DNA of 15,380 nucleotides, from NCBI GenBank assembly GCA_040758525.1, contig JBFLVQ010000152.1:1-15380 (forward strand). The letters are read 5' to 3'. Source of the stretch: JBFLVQ01 sp040758525 (GTDB taxonomy: Bacteria; Acidobacteriota; Blastocatellia; Chloracidobacteriales; JADJPF01). Position numbers and translations under genes: made by a program. Below the pieces are notes generated by a model, which was not told the DNA's origin, ran no database searches, and saw only the letters and a program-made list of their open reading frames with translations. Shown here piece by piece: positions 1 through 7,545 of this stretch (positions within the stretch are counted from its first letter, which is position 1; each line of letters begins with the position of its first letter).

Positions 1-3000
1 TGTTTATTGAGCCGACGGTAGCAGCATTGGCAAGAGAGGTAGAGAGAGTTAGGCAAGGGAAGGAGTATATAGCATCAGAGCGAATAGGTCCGGTTAGTAG
101 AGAGCAAGCTCTACCACTCTCTTTTGCACAACTACGTCTATGGTTTATTGATCAGTTAATACCTGGTTGTACCGCTTATAACTTACCTATTGTTACTAGA
201 TTAATAGGTCCACTCAAGATAGCGGCACTAAAACAGAGTCTAGATGAAATTGTACAAAGGCATGAAATTTTACGTACAACCTTTATAACAATAGATGGAG
301 AACCTGTACAGATTATTGCCCCAACGGGAAGTTGTGCATTTTCAGTTGTTAATTTAATGGAGTTGCCTGCTACCAAACAAGAGACTGAGATCCGACAAGT
401 GACAAATGAAACAATTCAACAACCATTCTCACTATCACAAGGCCCATTATTATATGTTAAATTACTCCGTTTGGCAGAATCGGAGCATCTACTAATAGTA
501 ATGATGCATCATATCGTTTCAGATGGTTGGTCGCTAGGTATATTTATTCAAGAACTAGCTACCTTTTATGAAGCATTCTCGCAAGGAATACCGGTTTCTT
601 TAACGAGAATGAAAATACAATATGCAGATTTTGCCTACTGGCAGCAACAATGGTTACAAGGAGAGGTATTAACTAAACAGTTATCTTATTGGAAAGAACA
701 ATTAAAAGGAGATTTACTAATACTGGAATTACCAGTAGATCGACAACGTTCGTCGATAAAAAGTTTTCATGGTGCCGCTTGTCCATTAACACTGTCGCCA
801 GATCTAAGTGAACTACTTAGAAATTTGAGTCTACGGGCGAACGCAACGCTTTATATGACATTGTTAGCAGCATTTCAAACATTGCTATATCGTTATACAG
901 GACAGCTAGATATTCTTATCGGCACTCCTATTGCCAATCGTAATCGTGTTGAGACTGAAGGGTTGATCGGTTTCTTTGTCAATATGTTGGTAATACGAGT
1001 GAATCTATCAACAACATTAAGTTTTCTAGATATGCTGCAACAAGTAAGAGAAGTGATGTTGGGCGCATATGCACATCAGGACTTACCATTTGAAAAGCTG
1101 GTTGAAGAATTACACCCACAACGAGATTTCAGCCATAATCCATTATTTCAAGTGATATTTGCGTTACAGAATGCTCCCTTGCCCCAATTCCAACTACAAG
1201 ATTTATCAATCTGTGCAGAAGAGTTTGATACTGAGACTACTAGAGTCGATTTAGAGTTTCATCTATGGCAACAACCAGATGGAATAAGAGGTCTTTTAAT
1301 CTACGATAGCGAGCTTTTCCAAACCGCTACCATTGACAGGATGGCAAAACATTTTACTACCTTACTGGAAAGCATTGTAGCTAACCCAGAGCAAACTATT
1401 GCGCAATTGCCGATGTTGTCACAAACGGAATTAGATCAAATACTGGTTGAATGGAATAGTACAGTCACAAATTATCCCGCGACTACATCTGTTCAACAGT
1501 TATTTGAGGCACAGGTGAAACGTACACCCGATGCTATTGCTGTGAGTTGTGGAGAGCATAGACTTAGTTATCATGAACTGAACTTGCGGGCTAATCAATT
1601 AGCGCATTACCTACAATCGTTGGGAGTAAGAGATGGGATGCCGATTGGAATATGTTTAGAACGTTCTATGGAATTGATAGTGGCACTCTTAGGTATTCTC
1701 AAAGCAGGTGGAGCTTATTTGCCGCTAGATATATCACTTCCTTCAGATCGTTTAACAACCATGCTAAACGATGCTCAAGTGCCGATCTTATTAACAGAGC
1801 AACGATGGCTTGATCTTTTTACAACCTATTCTGTTCTGATGGTCTGCTTAGACTCCGATAAAGAGATGATTGCTAAGCAAGATACTGCTAATTTGGATTG
1901 TCAGATCTATGGTGATAATCTTGCTTATATAATTTATACCTCAGGTTCAACAGGTAGTCCCAAAGGAGTCTGTATACCACATAAAGCAATAACTAGATTG
2001 GTAATTAATACAAACTATCTGCAATTACTGCCATCTGATCGTATTGCACAAGTATCCAACACATCCTTTGACGCTGCTACATTCGAGATTTGGGGCGCTT
2101 TATTAAATGGTGCAGAGCTTGTTGTAATTACAAAAGAGGTTGCTCTTGCACCAAGAGAGTTTGCCGCCCAACTAGAAACATATCAGATCAGCACACTCTT
2201 CCTTACCACTGCGCTATTTAATGAACTTGTCCGACAAATGCCGGATGCATTTAAAAATCTACATCAGTTGTTAGTTGGTGGGGAGGCTATTGATCCTGGT
2301 TTGGTAAGAAGAGTACTTGAACACACACCACCAGCACGGTTATTAAATGTCTATGGACCGACTGAGAACACTACCTTCTCCACTTGGTATTTGGTAGAAG
2401 TGGTAGCGGAGCAAGCCACGACAATACCGATCGGACATCCTATCTCGAATACAGAAACTTATATACTAGATGCTCAAAAGCAGCCTGTAGCTATAGGAGT
2501 AGTTGGTGAGTTATATCTGGGTGGTAATGGTCTAGCACACGGTTACTTTCAGCGTCCAGAGCTTACTGCAGAGAGATTTATTCCACATCCATTTAGTAAT
2601 CAACCAGGAGCGCGACTCTACAGAACAGGTGATCTAGTACGCTATCTGGTAGATGGTAGTATAGAGTTTGTTGGCCGTATCGATCGTCAGATTAAGATAC
2701 GTGGCTTCCGTATCGAATTGGAAGAGATTGAAGCCGTACTAGTACAACATTCAGATGTAGATCAGGCTATTGTTATGGTCAGGGAGAATGGAAATGATAG
2801 TAAGAGTTTAATAGCCTATCTAGGTTCTCAGTCACAACCATTACCAACAAATCATCAATTGCGTGATTTTTTACAAAATAGGTTACCAGAATATATGATA
2901 CCGATGAATTTTGTAGTGTTAGCTGCACTACCATTGACATCAAATGGCAAGATAGATCATCGTGCGTTATCAGAAATAGAGATTTTTAGAAGCGATAGCA

Positions 3001-4067
3001 CCACAACCTTGCAAGCTCCCCGTGATCTATTAGAATTGCGATTAGTAGAGCTTTGGGAAGAGACCTTTAATATCTCTCCTATTGGAATTAAAGATGATTT
3101 CTTTGAGCTAGGCGGCCACTCATTGTTGGCTACGAGAATGATGGCTCAGATTAAGAATCGATTTGGTCAAGACCTATCAGTATCACTACTATTTCAAGGT
3201 GCGACTATAGAACATTTGGCTAACTTCCTACGTAGACAAGCCAATTTCACAATCTCCTCTACATTAGTAGCAATACACCCTGGTGGTACAAAACCTCCCC
3301 TCTTCTGTGTACATGAAATTGGCGGAGGTGTACTCGATTTTATTCAGCTAGCACGCAATTTAGGGCCACAACAGCCGGTTTATGGACTGCAATCTATCGA
3401 TCTTGAAAAAGATACTACTATTGAAGAGATGGCGGCTAATTACATAGCAGCCTTACAAAAGGTACAATCGCAAGGTCCATACTTTCTTGCTGGTTGGTCT
3501 TTTGGTGGCTTGATAGCTTTTGAAATGGCTCAGCAACTACACAAGCAGCATCAGCAAGTAGCTCTACTAGCGCTCTTAGATGCAGTAGCGCCAGTAGGGA
3601 ATTATAGACTTGTCTACCACTATTTTTCACATAGCGATGAGACTACACTGTTAATTAATTACATTAGTCATTTGACTGAAGAGAATTTATCATTGGATGA
3701 ACTTCCAACAATACCATTAGATGAACAGGTGAGCTACATCTTAGCGCAGGCAAAGTTGAAGCAACTAGTGCCTGTTGATACTACACTAGCAGAAATACGT
3801 GCACGCTTGCATAGTTATAATATTAGACTAAGGGCTGCACAGAACTATCTACCAGCAGTTTATTCAGGTCCTATTACTCTTTTCCGCGCCTCTGAAATAG
3901 AGCCATCTGCAGAACAGTTATATAATAGTGATGTTGATGCTACTTTAGGATGGCGTGAACTTTCTACAGTGCCTGTAACTATAGAAGTAGTACCAGGCTC
4001 TCATTATACAATGGTACGAGAGCCCTATGTTCAGGTCTTGGCTAAACGATTGATGGGTTACATCTAG
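1..4067 (+). CDS. Non-ribosomal peptide synthetase, C-terminal part: carrier tail, then C-A-PCP-TE termination module (5' partial)
   Basis: The frame is open through the left edge. The first residues (FIEPTVAALA) are the usual end of a peptidyl-carrier domain, so a preceding module lies upstream and the TTG at 27 is not the start. Numbering from that TTG, the condensation domain covers about 30-460, with HHIVSDG at 161-167, a complete catalytic motif of LCL-like form. The adenylation domain covers about 490-985: TSGSTGSPKG at 638-647, FDAATFE from 681, NVYGPTE at 774-780 and the A10 lysine K975. By alignment to GrsA the specificity code is D682 A683 F686 F725 L749 G751 V775 T783 F784 K975, closest in memory to Ile/Val-activating codes. 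The carrier domain has GGHSLL with S1032 for phosphopantetheine. The type I thioesterase shows GWSFGG (S1158), D1185 and H1326, a full triad, so this is the last module and releases the peptide by hydrolysis or cyclisation. The carrier tail joins C directly, so no epimerase sits between them. Confidence 0.95.
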   Translation, partial: FIEPTVAALAREVERVRQGKEYIASERIGPVSREQALPLSFAQLRLWFIDQLIPGCTAYNLPIVTRLIGPLKIAALKQSLDEIVQRHEILRTTFITIDGEPVQIIAPTGSCAFSVVNLMELPATKQETEIRQVTNETIQQPFSLSQGPLLYVKLLRLAESEHLLIVMMHHIVSDGWSLGIFIQELATFYEAFSQGIPVSLTRMKIQYADFAYWQQQWLQGEVLTKQLSYWKEQLKGDLLILELPVDRQRSSIKSFHGAACPLTLSPDLSELLRNLSLRANATLYMTLLAAFQTLLYRYTGQLDILIGTPIANRNRVETEGLIGFFVNMLVIRVNLSTTLSFLDMLQQVREVMLGAYAHQDLPFEKLVEELHPQRDFSHNPLFQVIFALQNAPLPQFQLQDLSICAEEFDTETTRVDLEFHLWQQPDGIRGLLIYDSELFQTATIDRMAKHFTTLLESIVANPEQTIAQLPMLSQTELDQILVEWNSTVTNYPATTSVQQLFEAQVKRTPDAIAVSCGEHRLSYHELNLRANQLAHYLQSLGVRDGMPIGICLERSMELIVALLGILKAGGAYLPLDISLPSDRLTTMLNDAQVPILLTEQRWLDLFTTYSVLMVCLDSDKEMIAKQDTANLDCQIYGDNLAYIIYTSGSTGSPKGVCIPHKAITRLVINTNYLQLLPSDRIAQVSNTSFDAATFEIWGALLNGAELVVITKEVALAPREFAAQLETYQISTLFLTTALFNELVRQMPDAFKNLHQLLVGGEAIDPGLVRRVLEHTPPARLLNVYGPTENTTFSTWYLVEVVAEQATTIPIGHPISNTETYILDAQKQPVAIGVVGELYLGGNGLAHGYFQRPELTAERFIPHPFSNQPGARLYRTGDLVRYLVDGSIEFVGRIDRQIKIRGFRIELEEIEAVLVQHSDVDQAIVMVRENGNDSKSLIAYLGSQSQPLPTNHQLRDFLQNRLPEYMIPMNFVVLAALPLTSNGKIDHRALSEIEIFRSDSTTTLQAPRDLLELRLVELWEETFNISPIGIKDDFFELGGHSLLATRMMAQIKNRFGQDLSVSLLFQGATIEHLANFLRRQANFTISSTLVAIHPGGTKPPLFCVHEIGGGVLDFIQLARNLGPQQPVYGLQSIDLEKDTTIEEMAANYIAALQKVQSQGPYFLAGWSFGGLIAFEMAQQLHKQHQQVALLALLDAVAPVGNYRLVYHYFSHSDETTLLINYISHLTEENLSLDELPTIPLDEQVSYILAQAKLKQLVPVDTTLAEIRARLHSYNIRLRAAQNYLPAVYSGPITLFRASEIEPSAEQLYNSDVDATLGWRELSTVPVTIEVVPGSHYTMVREPYVQVLAKRLMGYI

Positions 4068-4140
4068 GAAATACAAACGCATAAATCTATCGGAAAGTGA
4101 GTTCAGGTCAGTAGCCATTTTTATAAAAAAGAGGTCTTTT

Positions 4141-5400
4141 ATGAAACGACTTTTCTCATCAGGCATTGGTATGAGCCTGTCCATTATTCTGACGTCACTC
4201 TTCTTTATCGTAATAGGTTGTGCTCAATCTAAAACTGATCCAGAAGTGCTCAGCTTAAAATTTAATACGCCTGTGGGCTGGCAGCGTATAGATAGACCAG
4301 AAGGAACAGTATTAAAGCCTGCTGATACATCGCAAAATGTCATTGTTACGGTATTTCCTGGAGAAGCTCTGAAAGGAATTAGTTTTCGCACCGTCTTTGA
4401 ACAGGCTTTAGCCGATGCTCATAAGGGGCTGAAAGTAACTACATTTCTTGCTACTGAAGCAGGACGTAATTCAGCCGGCTATGACACGCTCGCCAATGGT
4501 GTGATTACCGATGATGGTAGAGGTCAACAACTTTTCCGTTATTATTTGGGATTAAGCGATGGTTCTAGCATACATATGATTGTTTATATAGCTAACAACA
4601 AAGATGGCTTTGTTAAGTATCAACCGGTTGTGAAAGAGTTCATCAATGGAGCATCATTTAATGTTGCTAAGAAGTCTCAACCTAATTCGATAGATCGTAG
4701 TAGTGGATCTGCCAATGGAATATTGGGACTATTCACCAGAACTGAGACTCGTCAGCAACTTAATATTCGCACCAATCTGTTTGAAACCAGAGTAGTACAG
4801 ACCTACTATCTCTTCTTTCCTGATGGACGTCTCTACAATGGTCTGCCTAAAGGTGGCAGTATCGACAATTTTGATTTTGATGCTGCTAGCAAGTCTAGCC
4901 CTAATATCTGTGGATATTACCGAATTGAAGGCAATAAGATCGCTATCAATTGGTTAGCTGAGCGGGCTGCACAGAGCTTAGAATTTCAGCGTATTAAAGA
5001 TGGTATTACTATTAATAAGGTCCGTTATGATGAGGTAAAGAGATATAATGGTCCGATCATTGGTACTTATTCGATATCGAACTATTTTAATCTTTCTGGC
5101 GGGGTTGCTACCGGCAGCGCTAGCAGTACTATCTTTATCACCTTTGGCAGTGATGGTAGGTTCACTGAGCAGGGATTTGCTAATTCCGGAGTAGCTACTG
5201 CTAACTCAAGAACTACTACCAATATCAACAGTAGAGGTAGTGGCACTTATCAAATTAGCAATTATACATTGCAACTTAATTATGACGATGGCAGAAAAGA
5301 GAACTGCACATTCTTTGTTTATCCAGGCAATGAGAATGGTAGCAGCCCCAAGGCAGTTATTATCAATGGTGGAAGCTGGTTGTTAAGCAATAATCGCTAA
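4141..5400 (+). CDS. Large predicted lipoprotein with duplicated C-terminal beta-rich block
   Basis: This is a 419-residue protein with no family I can name. Residues 1-26 form a signal peptide and V24-I25-G26-C27 is a usable lipobox, so a lipid-anchored envelope protein is likely. Residues about 36-175 (phrase FNTPVGW near 41-47) recall the alpha/beta fold of PsbP/DUF1795-like proteins, a weak resemblance only. The C-terminal part has two similar blocks. Each has a strand ending in DGR (FFPDGR 225-230; FGSDGR 335-340), followed by a G-x-Y-x-I strand (CGYYRIEGNKI 257-267; GTYQISNYTL 368-377). They look like paired lipocalin-like or beta-barrel halves. The start has an AGAGG about six bases upstream. 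It follows the synthetase by 73 bases with no clear terminator between, so co-transcription is possible, but there is no evidence of a role in peptide synthesis. Confidence 0.8.
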   Translation: MKRLFSSGIGMSLSIILTSLFFIVIGCAQSKTDPEVLSLKFNTPVGWQRIDRPEGTVLKPADTSQNVIVTVFPGEALKGISFRTVFEQALADAHKGLKVTTFLATEAGRNSAGYDTLANGVITDDGRGQQLFRYYLGLSDGSSIHMIVYIANNKDGFVKYQPVVKEFINGASFNVAKKSQPNSIDRSSGSANGILGLFTRTETRQQLNIRTNLFETRVVQTYYLFFPDGRLYNGLPKGGSIDNFDFDAASKSSPNICGYYRIEGNKIAINWLAERAAQSLEFQRIKDGITINKVRYDEVKRYNGPIIGTYSISNYFNLSGGVATGSASSTIFITFGSDGRFTEQGFANSGVATANSRTTTNINSRGSGTYQISNYTLQLNYDDGRKENCTFFVYPGNENGSSPKAVIINGGSWLLSNNR

Positions 5401-5408
5401 TAAAACGA

Positions 5409-5445
5409 TTGCCCTGTGGAGCTTGCTATGGGCAACATTTTTCTT
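5409..5445 (+). terminator. Likely rho-independent terminator after the large lipoprotein
   Basis: A hairpin with arms TTGCCC (5409-5414) and GGGCAA (5430-5435) starts nine bases after the stop codon, with a small inner AGC/GCT pairing. A T-rich run (five Ts, C, two Ts, 5438-5445) follows two bases later. The stem is short, so efficiency is uncertain. Confidence 0.5.
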
Positions 5446-5519
5446 GCTAAGCAACCCTGAAAGAAAGATTCTTCGTCATATATCTTGAAGACTAAAAACG
5501 ACTGAAACAAGGAGTTATT

Positions 5520-5651
5520 ATGGCAAAACGAACTAGAACCTATATGGTACGTCGTGGTAAACGTTATTTGATTGAAAGAACTGCAGACGGCAGATTTGGA
5601 AAATGGGTGCCTGTGAGTGGAGGCAGTAAAAAGAGGAAGAAAACAAAGTAA
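5520..5651 (+). CDS. Small, very basic 43-residue protein, unknown function
   Basis: The ATG at 5520 has AAGGAG six bases upstream, and the frame runs 43 codons to TAA at 5649. The protein begins MAKRTRTYMVRRGKRYLIER, then T-A-D-G-R-F-G-K-W-V-P-V, and ends in a cluster of Lys and Arg (KKRKKTK). By my count about 18 of 43 residues are Lys or Arg and only two are acidic, with aromatic residues spaced along a likely beta-hairpin core (Y8, Y16, F26, W29). That composition suggests nucleic-acid binding or ribosome association, but this is inference; I recognise no named family. The gene stands alone between two hairpins and convergent to the HU-like gene. The good ribosome binding site, the clear amino-acid pattern and the tight fit before the 5697-5750 hairpin argue that it is real. 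Confidence 0.7.
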   Translation: MAKRTRTYMVRRGKRYLIERTADGRFGKWVPVSGGSKKRKKTK

Positions 5652-5696
5652 GGTAATAGAGAATGGCAAATCTTTGATATTGATGCTGGTTTGCCA

Positions 5697-5750
5697 ATAT
5701 AAAGATTGCCGTCGATCTCTTCTTTTTAAGATCGACGGCAATCTTTATAT
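5697..5750. terminator. Perfect 22-bp inverted repeat between convergent genes; probable terminator
   Basis: Arms 5697-5718 and 5729-5750 are exact reverse complements (arm begins ATATAAAGATTGCCGTCG), separated by a 10-base T-rich loop. On the plus strand five Ts follow at 5754-5758, three bases after the stem, which suits termination of the 43-residue gene. On the minus strand there is no T run after the stem, but the hairpin could still stop or stabilise the HU transcript ending at 5778. A second possible partner for the left arm lies at 5665-5682 (see findings). Confidence 0.65.
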
Positions 5751-5777
5751 CAGTTTTTAGTAAGGCTCTCTCTGTTA

Positions 5778-6089
5778 TTACTTCTTGGGTGGCGCAATCG
5801 CCTCTTTGGCTGCTTTCATAACACGAAACTTTACCACGGTCTTAGCTGGAATCTTAATCCTCTCTTTGGTTTTAGGATTAACACCCATACGAGCTTTGCG
5901 CTGTGCTTTTACCAGTTTTCCTATTCCTGGTATGACAAACTGGCCTTTCTTCTTGGTCTCATTAACAGCGAGATCAGACAATTCCTGTAAGATCTCTCCT
6001 GCGACTCTACGTGGTAGTTCAAACTTTTCCGCAATATGGCCGACTAACTGAGTCTTTGTCATTGGGGATGCTGTTGCCTTTGCTGCCAT
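5778..6089 (-). CDS. HU/IHF-family DNA-binding protein
   Basis: This is a nucleoid-associated protein that binds and bends DNA as a dimer. The chosen start gives 103 residues beginning MAAKATASP; AGGAGG lies six bases before this ATG, whereas the in-frame ATG six codons further upstream has no such site. After a short N-terminal extension, the helical body begins at about residue 10 (MTKTQLVGHIAEKFEL). The GIGKL turn and the DNA-binding arm follow, with a variant of the usual R-x-G-x-N-P-x-T signature (ARMGVNPKT, near 67-75), then the terminal strands (PAKTVVKFR) and a basic end. HU proteins are usually about 90 residues; the extra length is in the N-terminal and C-terminal tails. It is transcribed convergently to the 43-residue basic gene and divergently from the gene at 6299. 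Confidence 0.92.
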   Translation of the reverse strand: MAAKATASPMTKTQLVGHIAEKFELPRRVAGEILQELSDLAVNETKKKGQFVIPGIGKLVKAQRKARMGVNPKTKERIKIPAKTVVKFRVMKAAKEAIAPPKK

Positions 6090-6120
6090 TATCTTCCTCC
6101 TGAACATAATATATTAGCTG

Positions 6121-6160
6121 ATGTTGTATGTAATTGTAGAGTATATGCAATATGTTGTAT
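6121..6160. promoter_or_regulatory. 9-bp direct repeat upstream of the HU-like gene
   Basis: ATGTTGTAT occurs at 6121-6129 and again at 6152-6160, 31 bases apart (about three helical turns), in the AT-rich region 32-71 bases before the HU-like start. This could be an operator or a self-binding site. I see no convincing -35/-10 pair here, so the regulatory role is a guess. The rest of 6161-6298 holds only short inverted repeats and the leader of the next gene. Confidence 0.25.
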
Positions 6161-6298
6161 AGTACTTGGGTGGGACTTTAAAGTCAAAGGGTATTTGTCA
6201 GGAAAATTAGCGAATTTATTGGTGTAATAAAGGGATACAAACTGGCTAGGAGAAAATTAGCCATTTCACTATTAACCTAGTTAAGGAAATGAGGTAAG

Positions 6299-6907
6299 AT
6301 GGCAGGCGACCGCAATACTCCCAATATACACATCTCGAGGCGACACATGGCAAAGAAGAAACAGAAAGAGAAAGGCAAGAAAGAGAGACAAATTGAACGC
6401 AGTAATAGCAAGCCAACTGCGGAGACCGTAATTCTGCCTACGGCTGATTACACCTTGGTACAAGATGGTGCCCTCTATTCGGAGATTGTAGTACATACGC
6501 ATATACGTATTTCCAATGATCAAGTGCGACGCTCCTCTTACGACATTGAGATGCGCGTCGATCCTGCGCTCTCAGATGAGATACCGGAGACCTGGGGAAT
6601 GATTAAGTTCACAGAGGTACTTCCAGAAGCAGGTAATGATGGTGGGCCCGGCGAACTCTTTTTGACCAGGCCAGTGGCTACTACGGATATGAATGGCAGT
6701 TATCTACGCTTTCAGCTTGAAGATGTCGCTGCCGTACCTGAGCGTAATGATATGAATGCGGCCAGCTTTCTCAATTCTCGTATTGAGAAGGCAATTAGCG
6801 AAGTGATTAAACTACATCAATCCTTATTGGCAACACGTCAGTGTGAACAGAATAAGCGTCGCACTACCAAACTGGCGAGAAGAGCAGTTGTGCGTAAAGG
6901 ACCATAA
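6299..6907 (+). CDS. Hypothetical protein with Lys-rich N-terminus
   Basis: I do not recognise this 202-residue protein. The N-terminal section has a strongly charged stretch at about 18-36 (AKKKQKEKGKKERQIE), then a predicted beta-rich central part. Phrases there such as LPEAGNDGGPGELFLTRPV (near 110-128) have an ordinary globular look. The end is again basic (about 180-202, many Lys and Arg). There is no signal peptide and no membrane segment. Two starts are possible: ATG 6299 (GAGG four bases upstream) and ATG 6347 (GAGG six bases upstream); the second gives 186 residues beginning MAKKKQKEK and is equally plausible. The J-domain gene starts 32 bases downstream on the same strand, so the two probably form an operon and could act together, for example as chaperone and client or partner; this is inference. 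Confidence 0.75.
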   Translation: MAGDRNTPNIHISRRHMAKKKQKEKGKKERQIERSNSKPTAETVILPTADYTLVQDGALYSEIVVHTHIRISNDQVRRSSYDIEMRVDPALSDEIPETWGMIKFTEVLPEAGNDGGPGELFLTRPVATTDMNGSYLRFQLEDVAAVPERNDMNAASFLNSRIEKAISEVIKLHQSLLATRQCEQNKRRTTKLARRAVVRKGP

Positions 6908-6939
6908 GAATTATTTGTTAGTAGTTGCCGGAGAGAAAG

Positions 6940-7545
6940 ATGCCTGGCTACGACGCCAATAAGGACTATTATGACATCTTACGTGTGCACCAAGATGCTT
7001 CTGCAGAAGAGATCAACAAGACCTATCGCCAACAAGCTCGTGAGCGCCACCCTGACTTAGGTGGTAGCGAAGAGGATATGAAGGCGCTCAATGAGGCTTA
7101 TGAAGTGCTAAGCGATCAAGTATCTCGCCGTGCCTACGATACTGAGCGAGGTATCCCACCAGTTAGTAAGATGGTTTACCAACACAATCGTAGATCTGCA
7201 GAGACTTCTACTAGTAGCGCCAATTTTGATACACAGCAGGCTGGTGACCTCTTTGGGTTGATGGTAGGTATGTTTATCTGTCTAGGGCTAGGATCGGCGC
7301 TCTTACTACTAGTTGAATTGCAGTGGGTCTTCTTTCTCTGGCCACTACGTATCATCGCTTGGGGTATTATCTTTATTGGTTTGATGCTTGCGCATGCTGC
7401 CTTTCGTCACAAGTTTTATAAACTAATGATGCCCACACCACAATCCTCACGTGGATGGCTGATTGTGGGAGAAGCGATCTTCTGGTTAGGTTTAGTTACT
7501 AGTGTTTTGCTACTCTATTTGACACTGCAAGCAATCTCAAAATGA
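6940..7545 (+). CDS. Membrane-anchored J-domain (DnaJ-like) protein
   Basis: This is a co-chaperone expected to stimulate the ATPase of an Hsp70 (DnaK) at the membrane. The chosen ATG has GGAG six bases upstream; an in-frame TTG five codons earlier is less likely. It has 201 residues. The J domain is at about 8-72 with DYYDILRV, the catalytic HPD at 37-39, and the helix III/IV phrase NEAYEVLSD. A polar linker (75-100) follows. There are three hydrophobic segments at about 105-125, 130-152 and 173-196, giving a tail-type membrane anchor. The Gly/Phe region, zinc fingers and substrate-binding domains of true DnaJ are absent, so this is a specialised class C J protein. The gene ends nine bases inside the convergent VOC gene. 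Its likely partner is the unrecognised gene just upstream. Confidence 0.9.
   Translation: MPGYDANKDYYDILRVHQDASAEEINKTYRQQARERHPDLGGSEEDMKALNEAYEVLSDQVSRRAYDTERGIPPVSKMVYQHNRRSAETSTSSANFDTQQAGDLFGLMVGMFICLGLGSALLLLVELQWVFFLWPLRIIAWGIIFIGLMLAHAAFRHKFYKLMMPTPQSSRGWLIVGEAIFWLGLVTSVLLLYLTLQAISK

Noticed and set aside
27..29. TTG as a start codon for the synthetase
   Set aside because: The frame continues to the left edge and encodes a carrier-domain tail, so the gene starts outside the window.
5397..5741. Minus-strand open frame of 114 codons across the small basic gene and the hairpin
   Set aside because: It runs through the terminator hairpin and antisense to the 43-residue gene, and its product has no coherent pattern.
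6090..6107. Longer start for the HU-like protein at 6107
   Set aside because: The ribosome binding site AGGAGG lies inside this extension and fits the ATG at 6089.
6925..6939. TTG start five codons before the J-domain protein
   Set aside because: The extension covers the GGAG that serves the ATG at 6940, and adds nothing to the J domain.
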